Assembly: GCF_020921035.1 (NCBI RefSeq) | Contig: NC_063157.1 | Location: 23,825,015 to 23,889,014, forward strand | Length of the DNA: 64,000 nt | Origin: Rhodamnia argentea | Lineage: Eukaryota; Streptophyta; Magnoliopsida; Myrtales; Myrtaceae | Direction: 5' to 3' | Shown here: positions 47,921-58,336 of the stretch, one piece after another | Position numbering within the stretch: position 1 is the first letter of the stretch | How the letters are laid out: each line of letters opens with the position of its first letter | Made by a program: the position numbers and the translations under genes | Notes under the pieces: generated by a model | Database searches by the model: none | What the model was told of the DNA's origin: nothing | The model's input: the letters and a program-made list of their open reading frames with translations, nothing else

Positions 47921-48935
47921 ATGAGTAAGACGTGAATCCATCTCTTGTTGTCTACACACATGGTAGGCATGACCAAACTTTCATACATCTGGATGGCAGC
48001 GATGATTCATGGTTCAAGCTGTCGTAGTTAGCTGATGGTTCGAATTTAGAGAAGATCGAAGAGGATCGCGCCCCGATAACGTGTTCGGCATGCCGGTCAT
48101 ATAGGGCAAACCCAACTCAGAAAATGGAAGAGGGTTTTCCAAGCGGGTAGATGGAAAAAGGAATAGTTAACAGGATTTTCGATGCTTGGAGGTCTCGATG
48201 TTTTGAATTTCAAAGAAATTCGACGCGGGTCGTGCCTCATAACATTCTTGATGGATCGCCGTACAAGGCAAGTTCAACTCACAAAAAAGAAAAGGATTTC
48301 CGAATGGGAAGATCAATGCGGTGATTAAGACATGAATCCATCTCTTGTTGTTTCAACACATGGTAGGCGCGACCTCACTTTCATGCATCTGAATAGCATT
48401 GATGATTCATTTATCGAGCTGTCGCAGTTAGTTGATGATTCGAATTTAGAGAAGATCGAGGAGGATCGCGTCCCGATAACGTGCTCGGCAAGACCGTCGT
48501 ATCGGGCGAGCCCAACTCAGGAAATGGAAGAGGGTTTTTTTTTTCAAGCAGATGATGGAAAAAGGAATAATTAATCTGAATTTCGCGCGTGCAGGTCTCG
48601 ATGTTTTGAATTCAAAGAAATTGGTAACAGACTGTGCCCTAACAACGTTCTTGATGGATCACCATGAATGCCAAGTCCAACTCACAAAAAGGAAAAGGAT
48701 TTCCGAATGGGAAGATCGAAGAAAGAAATAAATGACCTAGTTATGGACGCGTATAGATCACGACTCGACTGATTAATCGATTGAAGTTTTTGCAAATATT
48801 TAGTGGTCTAAATTTAAAGAAAAAACGACAAGGATTGTGCCCTAATAACATGCTTGGTATATCGCCGTACATTGGCAAGATCAACTCACAAGAAAGAGAG
48901 AGGATTTGTGCAAGTGGGTAGCTGAAAAGTGGAAA
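47921..48935 (+). repeat. 400-bp tandem repeat with decayed ~200-bp subunits
   Basis: Two units of 400 bases begin at 47921 and 48321 (atgagtaagacgtgaatcca / gtgattaagacatgaatcca) and align through ctcttgttg, catggtaggc and gattcgaatttagagaagatcga. Each unit holds two related blocks, one with gataacgtg(t/c)tcggca and caactca(g/c), one with ttcttgatggatc and caactcacaaa. A fifth block follows at about 48810-48935. The second unit has an 80-codon open frame; the first is interrupted. Not recognised as a known gene family. Confidence 0.65.
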
Positions 48936-49231
48936 AGCTAACCTTATTCGGGGAACAACGTCAAATGGGGTTGTCTTCCGCGTGGGGAAATTGCAAAAAA
49001 GCACAAGCACGTAGAGAACATGACAACAAGGACTCAACCGAATGTGAACCTCCCGAGGAAATGAAACGAACAGCGTACGGTCTCCCACATCGTGAAAGGA
49101 CAAAAGTCGAAAGGAAAATGACAATCCACGTCTTTCTAATCGTGTTCCAATTTTTCATGTGGGCCTTACTAGGGTCTAATTGTTCCAAAGTAATAGACAA
49201 ATTGCTTGTTTATGCTACAAACGTAAACGTG

Positions 49232-49342
49232 AAAAATGATTAAAAAATCTTAAATTTATTATATTTGTGTCAATTTAATTTTATACCTTTTAAATTATGC
49301 TAATGAAATCCTAAAACTTTTTTTGGTAATTTTTCCTACGAA
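49232..49342. mobile_element. Minimal family A MITE (ends only)
   Basis: About 110 bases that look like the two family A arms joined without a core: gattaaaaaatcttaaat with tgtcaattta on the left, and cctaaaactttttttggtaatttttcc on the right. Confidence 0.5.
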
Positions 49343-49429
49343 AACATATGGACCTTCTTTGGTTGGTGTTAAGGAACACTGAGATAGATCGAGTGAGGAT
49401 TCAACTTATCGATCTGTTGGTTATGCCAT

Positions 49430-49431
<2 letters not shown>

Positions 49432-49481
<50 letters not shown>

Positions 49482-49616
49482 TTTTAAAGGATATCTACGG
49501 CCCCCATCACGCGAGGCAGTCAAAGAGGCACACAAGTCGACGAATTTTTGATGGGGTTTCGCGATTGTCAAAACGCAGCAGAATATAATTTCTAAATCGA
49601 AACTCTAGACACGATA

Positions 49617-49669
<53 letters not shown>

Positions 49670-49797
49670 TTTTAAAGGATATCTACGGCCCCCATCACGC
49701 GGGGCAGTCAAAGAGGCACACAAGTTGACGAATTTTTTATGGGGTTTCGGGATTGTCAAAACGCAGCGGAATATAATTTCTAAATCGAAACCTTAGA
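49432..49797. repeat. 188-bp tandem duplication starting at a CT tract
   Basis: A (CT)n run (49432-49480) followed by cctttttaaaggatatctac and about 130 bases of unique sequence is repeated from 49621, again starting with a (CT)n run (49621-49667). The copies differ at only a handful of positions. Confidence 0.85.
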
Positions 49798-50481
49798 CAG
49801 AATCCATGCGTATATTGAAATCAATAGGAATTCAAGACGTATCTTTGCGAGATCAAAGATAAATTGACAATCGGTTGTGTCCGGATTAACGCCTCAAGTG
49901 TTGCACCTCTACCAATATCCACACACACAAACCGAAGCCTCCAACGATCCAAGTGCTAGCTTGCGATCTTGGAGTTTCTCCGGGTTAGATTGCCTTTGAA
50001 CTTTGAGACTCTCTCAAAGATCTAATAATAGAGAATGATTCTTTATGTTTCTATTCTCATCGACATCTATAGGGTTTTTCCACGTCTATATATAGCCTCA
50101 ATATTTACGCGTAATAAAAGAAGTGGGGCCGGGCGATTCGGGCCCGCCAAACCATCTATCTCCAATTGTGCGTTTCATCGTTATGTCATAACATGCACGA
50201 TCGCGTAGATATTTAGAATAAGAGAATAAATTAAAATCTACTTCTTAAGTAAATCAAGGCGCAGAGAAAATATGAATTCAATTCGCTTTTGTGTGCGACC
50301 CCGTAGGTTCACTAAACATTAGCAGTGTGCTCAAAACCCCTTTTGGCCCACAAGTCATAAGCGATCTCTAGCAACACATTATGACTACCTAAGTATAGTG
50401 AATGTCGTTTTTCGACACAACCTAATCCACAACTAATGTTAGAGCATTAACCTTGATTAGTTCCTAGGGCGGACCGCTAAC
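49556..50481. mobile_element. LTR-like fossil, probably Ty1/Copia
   Basis: The phrase caaaacgcagcggaatataatttctaaatcgaaacc and the following non-coding sequence with ctatatatagcc, up to ccgctaaca, resemble a Copia-type LTR. No target duplication was found and the left end is blurred by the tandem duplication, so it is a degraded relic with uncertain limits. Confidence 0.35.
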
Positions 50482-50519
50482 AATTTTAAGGTTGAGATCC
50501 GAGCAAATAAGGTCATTTT

Positions 50520-50975
50520 ACGTAGCACGACCGACGTTAACGTGAATAATTGTAACGATATTTTGATAATTTTTTCAAATTTTATTTCTTTTTATTTCTC
50601 TTTTTCTTGTTTTACTTTTTTTTTTATTACCGTAGTTGGCGAGGGTGGCCGCGATGCCCTCGCCAAACCTATCGAGGGTAGGGCTACTCACCCGATCGGC
50701 AAGGGCCTTGTGGTCCTTGTCGGCAACAGGAAAAAAAAATTAAGGAAAAGAGAAGAAAAGAAAATACGAAAAAAGAGAAGAAAAGAAAGTCAATTTTTTA
50801 AACTATTGTTAAAATTGCCTACGCTAGCGCCGATTATTCCACGTAGGACGATATGCGTAGTGATGGAATGGATTTAACTAGAAAAACATGAAAATAATAT
50901 TTAGCATTCAACTAGCACAATTAAAAAGCCTAAGATTGAATTGCTAAAAGTATAATAAATTTAAATTTTTTTTGG
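50520..50975. mobile_element. MITE family A copy, left end reduced
   Basis: T-rich stretch, GC core (gccctcgcc, about 50657-50720), A-rich stretch, then the right arm with gattgaattgctaaaagt and ttttttttggtaaat. The left arm is short or missing. Confidence 0.5.
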
Positions 50976-51700
50976 TAAATAAGTTTATTCGAGTCGGATT
51001 ATATATGACCCGATCCAAACCCAGTCTTATCCATCGATTTGACGAGCCTACTTTCACGATTGACAGTAGTGCCCTTGCAGGTAGGCTAGGGCTGGAATGA
51101 TTAATGGTCGTGCCGGATGCCAAATCACGCTGGGGTTTGCGGAAAAAGAGATAAGAGATGATGGCACGCTAATCACGTTTTCCATGAGGGCGCGAGCTGT
51201 TGCTGCGCAAAGCACAGCAAGCGCTGGTGAGAACGCACGAGCGCACGCTCGTCGGGCGAGGGTCGTTTTCAATGGCAAGTGGTCCCAGCAAACCGAGTGG
51301 GCAGCTTTGTGTGAGTGTGCTTGTTTTCACTTTGACCCCGGAAAAGGTTTTTAAACAAAGGAAATCGAGATGGTGATCTTCCAGTTGTGTTTTGTCTCTT
51401 CGCTCTGCGGTGGCCTGAGTGACGCAGGAAGATGGGCACACGCAATGTCACCTCTTATGACATTGACAACTTCCTCTTTCGTCTTATTTAATAAAAAGAA
51501 TCAAAGGGTCATGCCCGGGGAGATCCGGTTATCCGAAAGTCCCGTGAAACGAGCAGTTTGCACGTGATTGGCGAGAAATCGCCGGTTAAGATAGATGTTA
51601 TCGAATCAATTGAGTATTGCTACTATGCTCATGCTTATTTAGTGTTAACAGGTACACGGCGTTCATAAAATGAGAACAAGTAAGCATCAAATGGTGTGCC

Positions 51701-51734
<34 letters not shown>

Positions 51735-52769
51735 GGGTTCGTTCTCTTGCCAGGACACTTGCTCCGGTTTGCTCGTTAAAGTCTTTGAAATCGGCCATTT
51801 TTGGATTTATGCATTTCATCCGGCGTATTTCGACGACAAACGGAGATGGCAAAGATGATGCAAAGACAGAGGGAGATGATACTTAGTCATTTGAACTGTG
51901 ATTCGATATTTTTTTACGTACATGCTCCATTTGTTTTATTGAAAACGAATGATTTGGATGTGACCGATAATGCAATTCTTTATGCAAAAAGTTCTAAATT
52001 AAAGAATCTCGGACCTTCATGATTTATTTACGGTAAGAGGATGGAGACAAACCTTTATCTATACCAATCATTTTAGAAAATGATTATTACAAAAAGAGAA
52101 GCAATGAAGAAATTCGATTTCTCTCCCTTAACCCATTCTTGTCTATTTTATCTAATGGAGGATAGAACCCAACCTTTCTTTATATTGGGCGGGAAAAGGA
52201 CCAGACTCTTTTTATATAGGCCGATAGAATACTTAAATATTAAATTTCGCATTCATCGAACAACTTAAGCTTTTAAAACATTTAAAAACATTTTACAAAA
52301 TTTCATATGGTATCAGAACGGGAGATTATGAAGTTCAAACCTTCCAAGTTCATGACCAATAGCTTTTGTTTACATTTAACTAATTATTGGTTAATTACGG
52401 GTGCTCTTGAAGGTGATTTCACGAAAATACATAAATAAGATTACGCGTTTGTATTCATTGATCGAGATCCGAGTCATTTTCGGATAAGATGGAATGCTGC
52501 CGCGTCCGTCGCATTGGCTCGGGACCGTGTGGTACCACAAGGTCTTTGGCTGCTGCTTGTGGGGGGCGTTGGGACGTGCATTGCCCTGTGGCTCAGCCCT
52601 TGTCCGTCCGTACCTAGTTACCATTGAAAGTGAAGCTCCAAAAATATCTCTATCAGGCCGCAAATAGGATCCAGAAATACTAAGATGCCGACCTCCTTTG
52701 ACAAATGCAAACTCAGCATCATCCTTAAAAAAAAAAATGCAAATTTTTTTCTTCCCAAAAGAAAAGATA
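50976..52769. other. Intergenic, nothing recognised
   Basis: AT-rich with a T run at about 51703-51725. Short frames only. No repeat family assigned. Confidence 0.45.
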
Positions 52770-52783
52770 AAGAAAATCTGTCA

Positions 52784-53276
52784 TTTGGTGGCCGCATCTT
52801 CCACCAACAGATAGCCCGTTTCTCCTTTGGAGCACTTTGCCACATCATTTGGAAGGTTAGAAATCGGATCTTGTTCCGTAACCAAACTCTCTATTTACCT
52901 GCCATTAAGACGCATATTCAGAAGGTTGTGAAGGATAAAGCACTCACTTTCAAGCACGTTGGAGACACGCCCGGCAACAGGAGAATGCAAGCCCCTTGGG
53001 CTATTGATCCGACTATTTTTTGCTGATTTGAGGGTCGTCCCTTAATCCTCTTCTGGCTGTACTTTGGCCGAGCTATTGAGGCCGTTTCTTTTCCTTTTTC
53101 TATAGGGACCCTTGCCCCTCTTTAGGATCCACGACACTCTTGCACTTCTAATGACACCGACTAGTGTCATCGCGAGTGCAAGACCTCCTTTTTGTAGTGT
53201 CGGGCTCCCTTTTCTCTTGTATAGTTACGCTTTGGTTAAAATCAATATATATCTTACTTTTACAAAAAAAAAGAAA
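52784..53276 (+). mobile_element. 5'-truncated LINE (L1 type), 3' end
   Basis: The frame reading FGALCHIIWKVRNRILFRNQ resembles the C-terminal zinc-finger/RT-associated region of plant L1 LINEs (IWxxRNxxxF). After a stop comes a 3' UTR ending in an A-rich tail (53263-53276). The copy is bounded by a 14-base target duplication, AAGAAAATCTGTCA, at 52770-52783 and 53277-53290. The A tail just before the second duplication fits target-primed insertion. Most of the element was never copied, so it is dead on arrival. Confidence 0.75.
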
Positions 53277-53290
53277 AAGAAAATCTGTCA

Positions 53291-53770
53291 CTTGATTTGA
53301 TAAGCTTAGCGAGAACAGCACGCATTGCGTGTAAAGTGATAGTGAAATAAAGAACAAAATACCCTGTATAGATCTTGACCGTCTTTTAAATAATATCGTC
53401 GATTGTAAAAGGAGCATATGATGAATTTATATAGAATGCTCGACGATTATTCTGAATTGAAATTTGGAAAGTTATAATTCATTTATAACTTAATAATAAC
53501 CTTGATAGTTGGACATTAATATGTTGAATTGAGATTAAAAAAAGTACATTGTGCATGGGTTGTATGGAATTTTCAAAAGTTTAAGATCGAAGTGATTATG
53601 CAGTGTCATATAATTAACCCTTCGGTGATCTTAGGACAAAAGCGCAATGGACCGTTGTATACCCACGTTGTGTTCGGGCCTCCGACAAGTTATCAGAGGC
53701 CCGGCCCGGCCCGAAACCCAAGGCCTCTTCCCGCGGTTTGTCGGACGTTAGGACGTGCTTCGAAGACGAG
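53291..53770. other. Intergenic / promoter of PRORP gene
   Basis: No gene recognised. It leads into the telo-box-like motif and start of the PRORP gene. Confidence 0.4.
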
Positions 53771-53784
53771 GGTTTAGGGTTTTT
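53771..53784 (+). promoter_or_regulatory. Telo-box-like motif before PRORP
   Basis: GGTTTAGGGTTTTT, whose complement contains AAACCCTAAACC, about 35-45 bases upstream of the start codon. Such motifs are typical close to the start of plant genes for translation machinery. Confidence 0.55.
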
Positions 53785-53817
53785 GCACATTTCTCTGCTT
53801 GAATCAACTCCCCATCC

Positions 53818-56800
53818 ATGGACGCTCCCCATCCATCAGGCCACCTCAAATCCCATAAAAAGAGCAAAAAGAACCAAACCCCTGAAATCAATTTCCAGAT
53901 CAACCTCAATTCGTTCTCCAAAACCAAAGATTTACCAGGCGCAATCGCCTTGTACGAGGAAGCCGCGAAATCGCAGAGCGTCCGCTTCAATCAGCACCAT
54001 TTCAATGCCCTCCTCTACATCTGCTCCAACTCCGTGGCCGACCCTTCGCTCAGAGGGTCGGCTTTGGATTACGGATTTCGGATTTACGAGCACATGGAGT
54101 CCTGCAAAATAGCCCCCAATGAAGCCACGATCACCGCGGTCGCGAGGCTCGCCGCGGCGAGGGGGGACGGCGATTATGCTTTTGGGTTTGTTAGGACGAT
54201 GGGGGAGCGCGGAATCGCGCCTCGGCTGCGCACGTATGATCCGGCATTGTATTGCTTCTGCGGGATTTTGGAGGCTGACAAGGCCTATGAGGTGGAGGAG
54301 CACATGCGACGTGTTGGGCTGAGTTTGGAGGAGCCGGAGCTCTCGGCTCTGTTGAGGGTAAGCGCCGAGACAGGTAGAGAGGAGAGGGTTTATGAGTATC
54401 TGCATAAGTTGAGGGACTGTGTCAGGTGCGTGAGCGAAGGGACTGCCAAGTTAGTCGAGAGTTGGTTTTGCGGAGAGAAGGCTGTTGACGTCGGTGATGT
54501 GAATTTCGATCAAACTCAGGTTAAAGATGTGGTTCTGAGGAATGGAGGAGGATTTCATGGTCTTGGGTGGATTGGGAAGGGAAACTGGGTAGTGAGAAGA
54601 GGTAATGTGGACGAAAATGGGGTTTGTAGCTGCTGCGGAGAGCAACTGGCATGTGTGGATATCGATGATTGGGAAACTGAGAGTTTTGCTAGTTCTATTG
54701 CAGCATTGGCCTGTGAAAGGGAGACAAAGGCAAATTTTAGTGAGTTTCAGGTAAGAACTTGTTGTCTTGTTGTTATCTTTTATTTCTGCAGATTGATGTT
54801 TATTCTGGTCATTTGGATTTGTAAGTATGGCTTTGCTTGACACTTCAAGGAACTAAAAAGCAGTGCATAGCGGGTGTTATGCCACCAGCAGCTACATCCG
54901 TTAAGTTAAGTTCGCCATCACAACACTACTGCTGATACGCAGCAGTGTCATAACTGCCACAGAGCTCCTACCTTAATTATTCAAACTTGAGCTGAGTTCT
55001 CTTAATATGCCTTTTGAAGTAAAATCCGTAAGAAGAGTTGTGGGTTTCTGGTCTGATCTTGGTCTCAGTCATTGTCTGATTTTGAAGGATTTGTGGGTTT
55101 TGGTTTGATCGGTGGGATCTTGGTCTTGGTTTGGCTCTGTTTTATGTGCCTGTTCTCTTTGTTGGATCGTGGAGCAGGAAAGAGAAAAAGATAGGAGAGA
55201 GAAGCAGTTTGGACTTACTATTATTTTGAATTACAGTTTTGCCTAAATTAATTTTTTCCTCTGGTAGATATTTATATTTGCACCTGAATTAAAATTTTAA
55301 TGCAACATTTTATATCTAGTTATCCATTTTTGAGTTCATTGACCGCCGACCCCAACTAGTTTGGGATAAAGGTGATGTTGATGTTGATGTTGATTTTATA
55401 TCTAGTTATCCATGGAGAAAGTAAATATATGTGTTTTAAGTAATTGACTTTTGTGGGTACTTAAAAACGAATATTTGTTAAATATAATGCTATGGAGTTA
55501 ATAAAACAATTGATTTTATATTTTTCACGCGTGATATGGGAGCATCAAAATAATTCATGCCACGGGGTGCCCGCGACCCATTATTCACTGTCCGTTACAC
55601 CCCACCTCTGCCACAACCACAATGCAACCGCGACCTGCAGATTTGTCGCCTTGTTTGCTTCTTTTTACTCCCTGATTTGACGCATACAGGATTGGCTTGA
55701 AATGCATGCTGATCGTGAGTCCATTGTCGATGGAGCAAACATTGGCCTCTATCAACAGAATTTTGCAGATGGTGGCTTCAGTGTTCCTCAGGTTGTTCAT
55801 CAGCATTATGTGGTTTGTCGTGTTCTTGTACTTGTATGTTGATTTTCATGATATCTGACTGTATAGCTCATTGTGTTCCACATCCGGCATTGCAATAGAG
55901 CAGCTTGATGCCGTTGTGAAAGAACTGTATGGAAGGAGCAAAGGCAAATGGCCACTTGTTGTCTTGCACAATAAGCGCCTTAAAGGTCTTATGGAAACTT
56001 CTCCCCACAAACAGCTGCTTCAGGAGTGGATAGATAAGGGTGTTTTGTACACAACACCAAGTGGATCTAATGATGATTGGTATTTCCTTTAACCATGGCT
56101 TCGGGAATTATATATTTTTTTCATGGGCAACTTCAGTTATAATTTTACACTGTACTTTACAGCTTTGTGGTTGTTCAGTTTTTTCCCTTTTTCCCTTTGT
56201 CAGTTTCAACATTTGTGGAGCTTTTCATTTCGCTTGTCCTTGTCTAGTGGATTGCGCATAGCAATACTGCAATGCCATTTTTAAATTAGAAAAATAGTTA
56301 CAGGCTACTTTATGCTCCAATAGTAAGAAATTGTCTTGCAAATTTTCTTTTCACGCTTGGTTTGACCTTATGTGAATTTAGGTATTGGCTTTATGCTGCT
56401 GTGAGGCTGAGGTGTCTTCTTGTGACGAATGATGAAATGCGAGATCACATTTTTGAACTCCTTGGAAGCAAATTATTTTCCAAGTGGAAAGAGAGACATC
56501 AGGTACTTTTATCAAGTTTTCACAATTGCCTAAGCTTCTACATCTCTTTCTGAATCTGACCGAAGACCATCTTCCCTAGGATGCCAATGCTTAGGAGCAA
56601 TGGAATTTTCTAATAAATTAGATTTATTAGTTAACATGAAGACTCACAAGCTGGATACAGAGCTTTGAATATGTGGGTTCTTTTGAATGTATAACAAGTA
56701 GTAGTTGCTGAATTGGCAGTCAAATTGTTTAGGGTAAGAAAGCTTTCATTTGACCAAAAAATGGAAAGAGAGCTTTCATGAGTCTTTGGTCAGTCTCTCA

Positions 56801-57528
56801 GGGATTGGGTCAACAGAGTAAAATTGACAGGACAGATTATTGTTGATGAACTATTTGGCTAAAGCAAATGGGAACACCTTGGTCCTCATAATTTTCTCTC
56901 GATTGCCCGAAGAGATATTATAATGAGTGTGCGTTGATATTCATAGATTTTCGTGAAGTGGCTTTTCATGTGCTCCAGACCAAAACCCCTTGTGTAATGA
57001 CCTGCCTTCCTACTAACTTCATGTTGGCAGGTTCGGTACACATTTGTAAAAGGTAGTCCAGTGCTTATAATGCCACTCTCATTTTCTCCAGTCATCCAGG
57101 TAATAGTGACCCACTTTGGCATAATACATAGGTTGGTTCTTATATCTGGATTCTGAAGATTTTTGTCTGTTTTTGGATTCTGAAGATGTTTGTTTCTGTT
57201 TTAGGAATCTGAGAAAGGGTCTTGGCATGTACCTGTCGAGGATAACAGCAATGAGGAAATTGTAAGAACTTGGGTATGCATTACCAGGCGAAGAGTCTGC
57301 GAGAGTTCCAATGGAGATTTAGCAAGTAAAGAATCTCCTGAAGGTAGCAATAATTTCCTTAACGATCATAAACTATTGAATTCATGCAAACCAGAACCTA
57401 CTACGAAGGGCAGCAATACACTAGGCAGCGTCGGTTTTTCTCAGGATTGCATGGATAATACAAATGCCATCACACGTAAAAGAAAAGAGAGGTCTTTATC
57501 TCCTTCGCCAGTGGCGTCTTCCTCTTAG
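53818..57528 (+). CDS. Proteinaceous RNase P (nuclear PRORP2/3 type)
   Basis: Single-protein enzyme that cuts the 5' leader from pre-tRNA. Six exons: 53818-54750, 55690-55791, 55904-56079, 56382-56502, 57031-57099, 57205-57528, giving 574 residues. Helical PPR repeats occupy about 20-230. The split zinc site is visible as CSCC (~278-281), WHVP and TWVC. The NYN metallonuclease domain starts near 312, with catalytic acids Asp325 (VDGANIGL), Asp402/Asp403 (SNDDWYW) and Asp421 and Asp425 (TNDEMRDH). There is no organelle-type presequence, and the tail holds a basic RKRKER stretch, so a nuclear form is inferred. The C-terminal ~90 residues are low-complexity and lineage-variable. Reading through the first donor gives a spurious 340-codon frame. 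Confidence 0.9.
55340..55396 (+). mobile_element. 3' tail of an RTE-type LINE or SINE
   Basis: The phrase gaccccaactagtttgggat followed by aaaggtgatgttgatgttgatgttg is the common 3' end of plant RTE LINEs and allied SINEs with a TTG-type tail. It lies in intron 1 of the PRORP gene. Only the tail is recognised. Confidence 0.5.
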
Positions 57529-58336
57529 GCACAGTTTTCTTAACAGCAAATGAGCAGAGAAAATGATTGGATTTGAGGTTGTAAGTTGATGATTGAGCTG
57601 CTTTGCTCGGGAATAAGATTTGTGACGGCATCATTGTAGTCCGAATAATCAATTTTGTATGCGATAATTCTCCGTGAATTATTCTCTATGTTGAATCACC
57701 ACATCATTACCTATGTACATTTTTTCCAGTTTCTAGATCATGGCATACCATTTTTTTGTCTGTGTCAAAAACTTGCATGGAAGTGACCTGAAGAATATTC
57801 CAAGCTGTATTTCTGTTCCTTGTAAATCAACTTGGGTTGTACTTGCCAGTCATTTCAGGGGAACATCTATCTGTGATTCTGAAACATTCTGTGAAATTTG
57901 GATTTTCATGCTTGTCTCATGCTGCCAAAAAGTAATCGTGAAAGCATCCAAATGTCTAGTGACAGAGATAATTAGCATTTCACTGATTCTTGTTTGAGCC
58001 AAAGCAGCCATGCAGAACTGAAGAGGCTCCACTTTTCTGCTTCTTATCATACTTTTGGGCAGTCCATCGATCCCTCTTACATGATCTCTGGAAGTAAATA
58101 ATGAATTTGAAAGGAGAGTTATCTTAGCACTCCAACAAATCATGATGAGCTCATGAACATTAGCGATAAAGAATCAGAGGACACTGGTACATTGTTCAAT
58201 GTTCTTGGTGTAGGCAATCTATTACACTGCCTTAAAATGCAAAATAATTTCGCTGTAAACGACACATAACATTTGGAAAAGGGGCCCCCCGGGAAAAAAA
58301 ATGTTTCATGATACTGCCGATCATAACTATGTGGGT
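57529..58336. other. 3' flanks of convergent PRORP and FAR genes
   Basis: The two genes converge here. The region should hold both 3' UTRs; no other feature recognised. Confidence 0.5.

Noticed and set aside
47921-48735. CRISPR-like array
   Set aside because: Units are 400 and ~200 bases, diverged, with no short identical repeats and unique spacers. The window is a plant nuclear genome.
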